Shown piece after piece: positions 27,679 to 35,373 of a stretch of DNA of 64,000 nucleotides. The notes beneath the pieces are model-generated. The model ran no database searches and was not told the origin of the DNA. It saw only the letters and a list, made by a program, of their open reading frames with translations. The position numbers and the translations under genes are program-made. Each line of letters begins with the position of its first letter. Within the stretch, counting starts at the first letter, position 1. The DNA is from Petrimonas mucosa. Its GTDB lineage: Bacteria > Bacteroidota > Bacteroidia > Bacteroidales > Dysgonomonadaceae. Location: positions 3,403,001 through 3,467,000 of the forward strand of contig NZ_LT608328.1 of NCBI RefSeq assembly GCF_900095795.1, read 5' to 3'.

Positions 27679-30534
27679 ATGCGACGACTGCTTTCTCTTC
27701 CCCCCAATGCCGTAAAGGATTATACCCAACTTCACCACCGTAGCGAGAAGGAGTGGTTTTGTACCTCGGACCCTCGGGACAAACGGTTGGGATCGGGGAG
27801 TGGTACTACCTGGTTGCTGGAAGAGTGTTACCGGGAGGAGCATCCGGGAATAGATTTTAACGACTGGCTCTCTGCAGAGAAGCGTATCGTGATTCATGCC
27901 GGCGGTCAGAGTCGTCGCCTTCCTGCCTATGCGGTGACGGGGAAGATTAGTCTCCCTGTGCCCGTATTTCGTTGGGCAAGGGGGCAACGGTTGTCGCAGG
28001 ACCTGCTGAGTCTGCAGCTCCCGCTTTATGAGAAGATCATGGAACAGTCGCCCGCTTCACTGCGTACCCTGGTGGTGAGCGGTGACGTATACATCCATGC
28101 AGAGAAGCCCTTGCAGGAGATCCCGGAAGCGGATGTGGTCTGTTATGGGTTGTGGGTGGATGCTTCCCTGGCAACACGCCATGGGGTGTTCGCTGCAAGA
28201 AGGGAGACACCCGAAGAACTGGATTGCATGCTTCAGAAGCCTTCCTTGCGGGATTTGGAGAATCTTTCGCATTCGCACTTCTTCCTGATGGATATCGGCC
28301 TCTGGTTGCTGAGCGACCGGGCGGTACAGCTATTGCGGGAACGATCCTATGGGGATGGGGAGAAGATGCAGTTCTATGACCTTTACAGCGAGTTTGGACT
28401 GGCATTGGGAAATCGTCCTGCCATCAAAGACGAAGCGATTAACAACCTTTCGGTAAAGATTCTACCCCTGAACGGAGGTGAGTTTTACCATTACGGGACC
28501 AGTCGTGAGATGATCTCATCTACACTGGCGTTGCAGAACAAGGTGTATGACCAGCGACTGATCATGCACCGTAAGATTAAGCCCAACCCTGCCATCTTCA
28601 CCCAGAACGCGGTGGTGGAAGTCTCCTTCACGGAGAGCAACCGCAACATATGGATTGAGAATGCTTGCGTGGGTAAGCATTGGAACCTTTCGGCCGATCA
28701 TGTGATTACCGGGGTGCCGGAGAACGACTGGCAGGTGAACCTGCCGGAGGGGATCTGCATTGACATGGTGCCGGTGGATGAGACAGGTTATGTGGTTCGT
28801 CCCTATGGAATCAATGATGCGTTCAAAGGAACCGTTGGCAGCAGGGAGACGATTTGGATGGGTCGCCCGATCCGTCAGTGGCTGGCAGAAAAAGAACTAA
28901 CATCCGAAGTGCTTGGGGGGGACGTTATAGATCTCCAGCAATGTCCGCTGTTCCCCTGTCTGGAATCAAAAGAAGAAATGGAGAAAGTGCTTCAATGGAT
29001 GATTGGAACAGAATCCTTATCCGCTGAAGGCAAAGATATTTGGCTTCGCTCCATACGCTACTCAGCCGATGCGTTGATGGATCGGGCATCACTGTCCCGC
29101 TTATATGCCCAACGGTCGGAATACCGACGGAAGAACTATCCGATGTTGGATCAGAACTACGAGAAGAGTGTGTTTTATCAGCTCGATCTTTCTGATGTAG
29201 CAGAAGATTATGCGCGGCTGCAGTTGCCTGCGCCGGGGGCGCTTCCTGAAGAAGCGGATAGCATGCAAAAGATTCACAACAGGATGCTTCGCTCCCGCAT
29301 TTTCTCGTCGCAGGGCGACAGCCTGAATGCGGAGAAGGAGGAGTCGAAAGCTTTTTCGCTGCTGCGAAACGGGTTGATCAAAGCAGTGACGGGTGAGAAA
29401 CGTGTGCCGAAGTTGGCAGCGCTTCCCGATCAGATTGTCTGGGGCAGGAGTCCGGTGAGAATTGATCTTGCGGGAGGGTGGACCGATACGCCTCCTTTTT
29501 CGCTCTACGCGGGTGGGAGTGTGGTGAACATGGCCATTGAACTGAATGGACAGCCGCCACTGCAGGTTTATGTGAAGCCTTGTGCCGAGCATCACATCGT
29601 GTTGCGCTCCATTGATATGGGTGCTACAGAGGTGGTGAAGACATTTGAGGAGTTGCGTGATTACCGCAGGCTGGGATCACCCTTCTCCATTCCCAGAGCA
29701 GCATTGGCCCTTTGTGGCTTTCTTCCTGAGTTCGCGGGTGAACGGTATGATTCACTGGAGCAACAACTGAAAGCTTTTGGTGCAGGGATAGAGGTTACCC
29801 TGCTTTCAGCCATCCCTGCCGGATCGGGACTGGGCACCAGTTCAATTCTGGCAGCAACGGTATTGGGAGCACTGAACGACTTCTGTGGCCTGCAATGGAA
29901 CAAACAGGAGATTGCAACGATCACGTTGGTGTTGGAACAGTTGCTCACCAGTGGTGGTGGCTGGCAGGATCAGTATGGCGGCATCTTGCATGGCGTGAAG
30001 CTGCTCGAGTCGGAACAGGGCTTCCTGCAGAAACCTCAGGTAAGCTGGTTGCCGGAATCCGTCTTCAGGGATTCATTGCAGACTCCCTGCCACCTGTTGT
30101 ACTATACAGGCATCACCCGTGTGGCAAAGAATATCCTGGGTGAGATTGTCCGGTCTATGTTTCTGAACGAAGGACAGCATCTCTCCATCCTACATGAAAT
30201 GAAATCACATGCCAAGGATATGGCTGAGTGCATTCAGCGGGGCAATTTTAACCGTTACGGAAAACTGGTGCTGAAGAGCTGGCAGCAGAACAATGCGCTG
30301 GACAGAGGGACCAATCCCCCGGGAGTGGCTCAGATCATTGATCTGGTCAAAGATTATACCCTTGGGTACAAGCTACCCGGTGCGGGAGGTGGGGGCTATC
30401 TCTACATGGTTGCCAAAGATCCGGACGCTGCATTGCGGATCCGTAAGATTTTAGAGGAGAACCGTCCTAACGACAAAGCTCGTTTCGTGGAGATGCAACT
30501 CTCCCACAAAGGATTCCAGGTGTCGAGGTCGTAA
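27679..30534 (+). CDS. fkp: Bifunctional L-fucokinase/GDP-L-fucose pyrophosphorylase
   Basis: The 951-aa fusion salvages free L-fucose to GDP-fucose. The start is set at ATG 27679 (MRRLLSLPP), matching the N-terminus of Bacteroides Fkp; a TTG five codons upstream is less likely. The N-terminal pyrophosphorylase half has HAGGQSRRLPAYAVTGK near residue 75 and FLMDIGLWLLSDRAVQLL. The C-terminal GHMP kinase half has GRSPVRIDLAGGWTDTPP (about 595), the ATP loop AIPAGSGLGTSSILAATVLG (about 715) and LPGAGGGGYLYMVAKDP near the end. Length and motif order match the family (about 949 aa). It gives the cell GDP-fucose without fcl. Confidence 0.97.
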   Translation: MRRLLSLPPNAVKDYTQLHHRSEKEWFCTSDPRDKRLGSGSGTTWLLEECYREEHPGIDFNDWLSAEKRIVIHAGGQSRRLPAYAVTGKISLPVPVFRWARGQRLSQDLLSLQLPLYEKIMEQSPASLRTLVVSGDVYIHAEKPLQEIPEADVVCYGLWVDASLATRHGVFAARRETPEELDCMLQKPSLRDLENLSHSHFFLMDIGLWLLSDRAVQLLRERSYGDGEKMQFYDLYSEFGLALGNRPAIKDEAINNLSVKILPLNGGEFYHYGTSREMISSTLALQNKVYDQRLIMHRKIKPNPAIFTQNAVVEVSFTESNRNIWIENACVGKHWNLSADHVITGVPENDWQVNLPEGICIDMVPVDETGYVVRPYGINDAFKGTVGSRETIWMGRPIRQWLAEKELTSEVLGGDVIDLQQCPLFPCLESKEEMEKVLQWMIGTESLSAEGKDIWLRSIRYSADALMDRASLSRLYAQRSEYRRKNYPMLDQNYEKSVFYQLDLSDVAEDYARLQLPAPGALPEEADSMQKIHNRMLRSRIFSSQGDSLNAEKEESKAFSLLRNGLIKAVTGEKRVPKLAALPDQIVWGRSPVRIDLAGGWTDTPPFSLYAGGSVVNMAIELNGQPPLQVYVKPCAEHHIVLRSIDMGATEVVKTFEELRDYRRLGSPFSIPRAALALCGFLPEFAGERYDSLEQQLKAFGAGIEVTLLSAIPAGSGLGTSSILAATVLGALNDFCGLQWNKQEIATITLVLEQLLTSGGGWQDQYGGILHGVKLLESEQGFLQKPQVSWLPESVFRDSLQTPCHLLYYTGITRVAKNILGEIVRSMFLNEGQHLSILHEMKSHAKDMAECIQRGNFNRYGKLVLKSWQQNNALDRGTNPPGVAQIIDLVKDYTLGYKLPGAGGGGYLYMVAKDPDAALRIRKILEENRPNDKARFVEMQLSHKGFQVSRS

Positions 30535-30545
30535 AATAAAATAGA

Positions 30546-31490
30546 ATGAAAATACTTATCACCGGTATCAACGGCTTTGTGGGTACCAACTTCACAAATA
30601 GCTGGTTCAGGAACCATAAGATAGTTGGACTGGATATTCATCAGCCTGAAAAGGAGGGTGTGGAACGCATATTCGGCTGGGATGAGCTGGGTAAGGTGCC
30701 TCCGGTGGATGCGATTGTGCATCTGGCAGGTAAAGCTCATGACACGAAAAACAGGAGCGAAGCGCAGGTTTACTTTGATGTGAACACCGGCCTTACGCAA
30801 AAGATATTCGACTACTTCCTGCAATCGGATACTCGGACGTTTATCTTCTTCAGCTCGGTGAAAGCGGCTGCGGACAGTGTGCCGGGTGATGTGCTGACGG
30901 AGGAGGTTGTACCGGCGCCGGTGGGTCCCTACGGTGAATCGAAGATCAGGGCGGAGGAGTATATCTTAAACAAGCTTTCAGCTGTTAGCGATCAGCTATT
31001 AGATAAAAGAGTATATATTTTGAGGCCCTGTATGATACATGGGCCGGGGAACAAGGGGAACCTGAACCTGCTCTATAGCGTGGTGAAGAAGGGAATCCCG
31101 TGGCCGCTGGGAGCCTATGAGAACCGTCGCTCGTTCTGTTCCATCGAGAACATCTCTTACGTGGTGGAGCAGCTGATTGTGAAAGAAAACATTGCGAGTG
31201 ACATTTACCACGTGGGGGATGATGAACCGCTCTCTACAAATGAGCTGATTGGGTTGATCAGTAAATCGGTCGGGAAAAAGTCGCGTATCTGGAAGCTCCC
31301 TAAGGGACTGATGGATGCCGCTGCTTCGGTAGGTGGAACACTGAAGTTGCCGCTGAATAAGGAACGGCTGCGCAAGCTGACAGAAAACTACGTGGTGAGC
31401 AACGTCAAAATTAAACAGGCGCTGGGCATCGAAAAAATGCCGGTATCTGCCAAAGAAGGGATGCGAAAAACGTTGGAGAGTTTTAGGTAA
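30546..31490 (+). CDS. NAD-dependent sugar-nucleotide epimerase/reductase (WbpV-like)
   Basis: The 314-aa SDR protein has a Rossmann start (KILITGINGFVGTNF), VHLAGKAHDT, FFSSVKAAAD and YGESKIRAEEYIL with the Tyr-Lys pair, then YILRPCMIHGPGNKGNLNLL. Such proteins normally precede a WbpL/WecA-like transferase and reduce a 4-keto-6-deoxy-HexNAc (QuiNAc or FucNAc type). Here the transferase follows, but with a toxin-antitoxin cassette in between. Residues KLSAVSDQLLDKR, between the active-site helix and YILRP, look like an in-frame insertion and overlap a dispersed repeat. No 4,6-dehydratase for UDP-HexNAc is in the window. Confidence 0.85.
   Translation: MKILITGINGFVGTNFTNSWFRNHKIVGLDIHQPEKEGVERIFGWDELGKVPPVDAIVHLAGKAHDTKNRSEAQVYFDVNTGLTQKIFDYFLQSDTRTFIFFSSVKAAADSVPGDVLTEEVVPAPVGPYGESKIRAEEYILNKLSAVSDQLLDKRVYILRPCMIHGPGNKGNLNLLYSVVKKGIPWPLGAYENRRSFCSIENISYVVEQLIVKENIASDIYHVGDDEPLSTNELIGLISKSVGKKSRIWKLPKGLMDAAASVGGTLKLPLNKERLRKLTENYVVSNVKIKQALGIEKMPVSAKEGMRKTLESFR
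30978..31006. repeat. Copy 1 of a small dispersed repeat, inside the epimerase gene
   Basis: This 29-base segment matches 49324-49352 at 23 of 29 positions, sharing TCAGCT and the 11-mer GCGATCAGCTA. Here it is read in frame as part of SAVSDQLLD. Only two copies are visible in the window. Confidence 0.5.
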
Positions 31491-31560
31491 AAAAGCGAGT
31501 CTCATTGTGACTTTTTATGAGGTTTGCAGAATATGTTAGTAAATTAGGCGAGTTAAATAT

Positions 31561-31601
31561 TTCGAATATTACACATAATTCGAATATTTCGTTTATATTT
31601 G
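31561..31601 (+). promoter_or_regulatory. Promoter/operator of the PIN toxin-antitoxin pair
   Basis: Two direct copies of TTCGAATATT (31561-31570 and 31579-31588), each containing the palindrome TTCGAA, lie before a -7 box TATATTTG (31594-31601). The second copy occupies the -33 position, so binding there would block the promoter. This fits autoregulation by the antitoxin encoded from 31628. Confidence 0.65.
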
Positions 31602-31627
31602 CAGTTACAACATAAAAAAATACAGTT

Positions 31628-32083
31628 ATGGTAACGACAAATGATATAAAAAGGCCTAATAAACGTGAGCGAAAATTAGCTCAGGAGTCTTACACTTCTC
31701 TCATTTCCTCGATTGAACAGTTAAAATCGGACCAGGCCGAAATTGAAATTGAAGAGACCAGGGAGAGAATTATTCTTCCTGTAAAAGCATTGAATTTATT
31801 AGGAGAAATATTAAAGGCAATGAGTCAGGGTAAACCTATTTCAATAGTACCTATTGCAACGGAAGTGACAACCCAAAAAGCTTCAGAGATTTTGGGATGT
31901 TCAAGACCCTATCTCGTGAAATTACTAGAGGAGGGAAAAATTGAATATACAAAAGTAGGAAAACATCGTCGCATTAAATATGAGGATGTGATCGACTACA
32001 AAAAGAAAATGAAAGAGGAGCAAAAGAAACGGCTCATCGAGATGATGCATGCAGATGAAGATCTAGGGCTTTATGATTCATAG
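31628..32083 (+). CDS. Antitoxin with excisionase-type helix-turn-helix
   Basis: The 151-aa protein ends in a MerR/excisionase-like DNA-binding domain, TTQKASEILGCSRPYLVKLL followed by EYTKVGKHRRIKYEDVIDY. The N-terminal 75 residues are charged and of no recognised domain. It overlaps the PIN toxin gene by 11 bases, the normal order for this kind of pair (antitoxin first). It should neutralise the toxin and repress the promoter at 31561-31601, which carries two TTCGAATATT boxes. Together with the toxin it forms a self-contained cassette inside the polysaccharide operon. Confidence 0.85.
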   Translation: MVTTNDIKRPNKRERKLAQESYTSLISSIEQLKSDQAEIEIEETRERIILPVKALNLLGEILKAMSQGKPISIVPIATEVTTQKASEILGCSRPYLVKLLEEGKIEYTKVGKHRRIKYEDVIDYKKKMKEEQKKRLIEMMHADEDLGLYDS

Positions 32084-32636
32084 CGTTCGATTTACGGCAG
32101 TCCTGGATACCAATGTGATTTATCCGGTAATTATCAGAGACCTTCTTCTCTGGTTTGCCTATTATGATATGTATACTCCAAAATGGAGTAATCATATTTT
32201 TGATGAATGGAAGGACGTGATGCATAGAAAAGGAGTTTCACCAGATGAATCAGAAAAACGTACACTCAACCTGAACAATGCCTTTCCCGATGCTTTGGTG
32301 ACACATTACGAAACCCTTATTGATCATCTTGAATTGCCGGATGAAAAAGATAGGCATGTATTGGCCGCAGCTATCAAAACGAATGCACATGTAATTGTTT
32401 CAAACAACATAAAGGATTTTCCGGAAGATGTTCTGGATAGATATGGCCTGAAAATTAAAACACCCGATGATTTTCTGACGGATATCATTGACTTGAATAC
32501 TGAAATTGCGGTTGAGGCTTTCAAAGAGATGGTGCTTAACAAAAAAAATCCTGAATTAGATGAATATGAAGTGTTGGACTGTTTAAGAAAAAACGGGCTG
32601 AAAGATACTGCCGACTACCTACATGCCCTTCTTTAA
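32073..32636 (+). CDS. PIN-domain toxin (VapC-like ribonuclease)
   Basis: The 187-aa protein has the PIN-domain acidic residues: the first Asp in AVLDTNVIYPVIIRDLL (about 11-27), a Glu in NHIFDEWKDVM, and the pair in LPDEKDRHVLAAAIKTNAHV (Asp-x-x-H-V-L-A-A-A). IVSNNIKDFPEDVLDRYGL supplies the usual N-x-x-D-F motif. PIN toxins are Mg-dependent RNases that cleave tRNA, rRNA or mRNA. The C-terminal extension after residue 130 is longer than in classical VapC. All acidic positions look intact, so the toxin is probably active and held in check by the upstream antitoxin. Confidence 0.88.
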   Translation: MIHSVRFTAVLDTNVIYPVIIRDLLLWFAYYDMYTPKWSNHIFDEWKDVMHRKGVSPDESEKRTLNLNNAFPDALVTHYETLIDHLELPDEKDRHVLAAAIKTNAHVIVSNNIKDFPEDVLDRYGLKIKTPDDFLTDIIDLNTEIAVEAFKEMVLNKKNPELDEYEVLDCLRKNGLKDTADYLHALL

Positions 32637-32682
32637 TTCGGGTCTACTGAATAATTGGTGTTTTCGCTGAAAATAGATATAT

Positions 32683-32796
32683 ATGACAGAGAACCATGTG
32701 GTGAACAACGGGAAAATAAAGCAAGCACTGGGCATCGACAAAATGTCGATATCGGCAAAGGAGGATATTCGAAAAACGCTTGATAGTTTCAGATAA
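32683..32796 (+). pseudogene. Duplicate 3' end of the epimerase gene
   Basis: This 37-codon frame, ending 10 bases before the WbpL-like gene, encodes TENHVVNNGKIKQALGIDKM and then the family C-terminus RKTLDSFR. It matches the last 36 residues of the epimerase at 30546 in 27 positions. It therefore looks like the tail of another allele of that gene, left on the far side of the toxin-antitoxin cassette. Confidence 0.85.
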
Positions 32797-32805
32797 CAAG
32801 GGAGA

Positions 32806-33780
32806 ATGAGTGCAATAATAATATATTTGATCGTCTTAGTTTTGCTGCTTGCGGCAGAACTTTTTTATTTCCGGATAGCAGATCGATTTAACATCATCGA
32901 CAAACCGAACGAGCGGAGTTCGCACAACTATATCACCATCCGAGGTGGAGGGGTCATCTGGTGGGTAGCCGCCCTACTCTACCTGTTGTTTAATCTATCC
33001 GTAACGGCCGGGTGGTTTTTGGCTGGAATTACGTTAATTGCAGGTGTAAGCTTTGTGGATGACGTAAAAGGGCTGGGACAGAAAATGCGCTTGCTCTTTC
33101 ACCTTCTGGCAATGAGCTGTGCATTCTACCTGGCAGGTGTCTTCGGGAGCTATCCTTGGTGGGCTATAGTTATCGGCTACGTAGTGTTTATTGGCATCGT
33201 CAACGCGTACAACTTTATGGATGGCATCAACGGGATCACAGGACTCTATAGTATCGCAGTACTGGCTTCGCTGCAGTATGTTAACCTGTCGTACGGAAAT
33301 TTTGTGCCACCGGACCTGATCTGGTACCCGATGATTGCTTCTCTAGTATTCCTTTTCTTCAATTTCCGGAAGAGAGCCCGGTGCTTTGCCGGAGATGTGG
33401 GAAGCGTGGGCATCGCTTTCTGGATTGTGACTCTACTGCTAATATTGATCATAAAAACGGAGAACCTGATATGGATTGGCTTTCTGATGGTTTACGGAAT
33501 AGATACAGTAATAACTATTCTGCATCGTATCTACTTGAAACAAAATATCATGGAGGCGCACCGGCTCCATTTCTACCAGATACTGGCGAATGAAAAGAAA
33601 ATACCTCATCGATTGGTATCGCTGATCTATTTCACGGTTCAGTTGCTCTGCTCGGCACTTATCATCCTTTTTTATCCTGTGCTGGGATGGGGTATCTTTG
33701 TAATCCTGTTGTTGCTTTTGATGGGACTTTACATGATCAAGTTCCCGATGATGAACGCAAAAAAGTGTGATGTATGCTGA
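32806..33780 (+). CDS. WbpL/WecA-like undecaprenyl-phosphate sugar-1-phosphate transferase
   Basis: The 324-aa polytopic protein has about ten membrane helices and the MraY/WecA loop motifs: DKPNERSSHNYITIRGGGVI (about 28-47), the Asp pair in GVSFVDDVKGL (about 80-90), NAYNFMDGINGITGLYSI (about 127-144) with the metal-binding Asp, and CFAGDVGSVGIAFW near residue 193. The HRIYLKQNIMEAHRLHFYQ segment near residue 240 is typical of the WbpL branch. It starts the repeat unit by placing a HexNAc-1-phosphate on undecaprenyl phosphate at the inner membrane. It overlaps the wbuC gene by 7 bases. Confidence 0.92.
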   Translation: MSAIIIYLIVLVLLLAAELFYFRIADRFNIIDKPNERSSHNYITIRGGGVIWWVAALLYLLFNLSVTAGWFLAGITLIAGVSFVDDVKGLGQKMRLLFHLLAMSCAFYLAGVFGSYPWWAIVIGYVVFIGIVNAYNFMDGINGITGLYSIAVLASLQYVNLSYGNFVPPDLIWYPMIASLVFLFFNFRKRARCFAGDVGSVGIAFWIVTLLLILIIKTENLIWIGFLMVYGIDTVITILHRIYLKQNIMEAHRLHFYQILANEKKIPHRLVSLIYFTVQLLCSALIILFYPVLGWGIFVILLLLLMGLYMIKFPMMNAKKCDVC

Positions 33781-34169
33781 TTGACGATGATTTACTCGAT
33801 AAAGTTACGGAACAGGCAAAAGCCAGTCCCCGACTCCGCATGAATTACAACCTGCACGATTCGCTGGATGCGAAAGCGCAGCGGCTACTGAACGCGCTGG
33901 AGCCGGGCACGCTGCTGCCGATACACCGACACCGCCATACGGCGGAGACCTATATCGTGCTGCGGGGGGCCATCAAGGTGTTGTTCTATGATGAAAACAA
34001 GATGCTCACCGATGAGTTTATGGTAAGCCCTCAGGAAGGGAGTTATGGTGTTCACATCCCGGCAGGGCAGTGGCACACGCTGGAGGTGCTGGAGAGTGGC
34101 ACCGTGATCTTCGAGGTGAAGGATGGGCCATATATGCCGCTAGGGCCGGAAGATATCATCCTGTTATAG
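33774..34169 (+). CDS. wbuC: WbuC-family cupin protein
   Basis: The 131-aa single-cupin protein has the metal-site pattern PIHRHRHTAETYIVLRGAIKV (about residues 43-63; only the first part is the His-rich motif) and VHIPAGQWHTLEVL. Residues NYNLHDSLDAKAQRLLNAL form the characteristic WbuC N-terminus. WbuC-like genes are common at the ends of O-antigen and capsule loci, but their reaction is not established. It overlaps the preceding transferase gene and is the last gene of the polysaccharide operon; the next genes run the other way. Confidence 0.9.
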   Translation: MLIDDDLLDKVTEQAKASPRLRMNYNLHDSLDAKAQRLLNALEPGTLLPIHRHRHTAETYIVLRGAIKVLFYDENKMLTDEFMVSPQEGSYGVHIPAGQWHTLEVLESGTVIFEVKDGPYMPLGPEDIILL

Positions 34170-34184
34170 GAATGTTCATTCACA

Positions 34185-34686
34185 CTAGGCGAGAATCGGA
34201 AATTCTTTATAGAATCGAAGCAGGGATATAGTTTCTGTCCGTAGTTTGGAACGAACGAATTTCTTTATATCCTCATCCATTAATTCCCCTAAGCCATTCA
34301 ACATACCCCGGTCACTCATGCTTTCGAGATGCTCGATACATTTCTGTATGTAGTCAACCAGTGGCATTTCCATACGAGTTTCAACAATATCTTTGTTTAT
34401 CGGCGTTCGTTTCTGCATGAAAAACCAACTGTCAAAGATATCGCGATTCGTCACTTCTCCACGGTCAAGCATAGCGCAGAGTTTATGGGCAAACATGTCC
34501 GAAGCGACCATTACCTGCATATTGATACCCAGCAGGTTTTTTATTTCGTACCGGTTATTCCACTGCCGGCTGGATATTTCCACTTTCAATTTCCGTTCGC
34601 CGGTGCCATAATCCAATACGATAATCGGAGTAGATATCTTTGAGTATCTGCATCAGAAAAAATTTGTGTTTGTTGATACTAACCAT
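34185..34686 (-). pseudogene. AbiEii-type nucleotidyltransferase toxin with its catalytic core deleted
   Basis: The minus strand starts ATG at 34684-34686, overlapping the antitoxin stop, and reads MVSINKHKFFLMQILKDIYS. It then jumps, with a frameshift, to VLDYGTGERKLKVEISSR, which continues to the normal C-terminus DIKKFVRSKLRTETISLL. The part that should lie between, with the GG(T/S)-x9-D-x-D nucleotidyltransferase motif, is missing. The remaining 143-codon frame (34185-34616) covers the C-terminal domain only. AbiEii-family toxins modify tRNA by nucleotide transfer; this copy cannot. Confidence 0.85.
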
Positions 34687-35257
34687 TTGCAAACAGTTTT
34701 TTTACTTTTGCCGTAAGAGTGTTGGAATTATATTCCGGCAAAAGTTTAGTTATTAAATTTTTGTCAAGGGGATTCAGGTTGTCGAAATAGTATTCCTTAT
34801 TCAAATACAAAATGTCCAGAAAAGCACGTTCAGGTGTGGCAATGTTTACATTACCGGTTTGGATGATACCCTGTGTGACAATCAGGATTTCACCCTTGAT
34901 TTTTCGATAGGCATAGATGCGGCCTTCGATATCTACACTCCGGCTCAAATAGCTGACGACGGTTATCCGTTCATCGTATTGAAAGATAACGCCGGCCTTT
35001 TGCAATACATATTCAAGCGAGATATAAGATGGAGTATAAAGTGTACAGGCCAACTCTTCGGGTTTATATCCGGGTTTGGCGTAAATGCCCTTTCGCGGAC
35101 GAAGCAGCTTCCCTTTGCGGACATAATAATTCAATCGCTCATTCAGCTTCTTGAATTCGCTCTCTCCGATGAGCATGGCAACATCGTTCAGCGAGAACAC
35201 AGTTCGTGTATCGCTGAAAACAGACAAAATCAAGTCCTTATTTCGAGAACTATTCAT
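34679..35257 (-). CDS. AbiEi-type antitoxin/transcriptional regulator
   Basis: The 192-aa protein has an N-terminal winged-helix segment (VFSLNDVAMLIGESEFKKLN, then YYVRKGKLLRPRKGIYAKPG) and the AbiEi-like C-terminal domain (YISLEYVLQKAGVIFQ, TPERAFLDILYLNKEYYFDN). It overlaps the toxin start by 8 bases, as in type IV AbiE modules, where the antitoxin represses the operon. A clear promoter lies at 35283-35314. It appears complete although its toxin partner is broken. Confidence 0.88.
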   Translation of the reverse strand: MNSSRNKDLILSVFSDTRTVFSLNDVAMLIGESEFKKLNERLNYYVRKGKLLRPRKGIYAKPGYKPEELACTLYTPSYISLEYVLQKAGVIFQYDERITVVSYLSRSVDIEGRIYAYRKIKGEILIVTQGIIQTGNVNIATPERAFLDILYLNKEYYFDNLNPLDKNLITKLLPEYNSNTLTAKVKKLFANG

Positions 35258-35282
35258 TGGATTAATTTCAATGTCCAGTTCA

Positions 35283-35314
35283 CAAAACTATGAAATAACG
35301 CTGATTTGTCCAAA
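35283..35314 (-). promoter_or_regulatory. Promoter of the AbiE-type pair
   Basis: On the minus strand TTTG (35311-35314) and TAGTTTTG (35283-35290) are separated by 20 bases, an exact match to the Bacteroidota housekeeping promoter, about 25 bases before the antitoxin ATG. Confidence 0.7.
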
Positions 35315-35373
35315 TAATATGTGGAATAGATTTCCTATCTTTGTAATTATTCACCGATTAGAGACTTACCACG

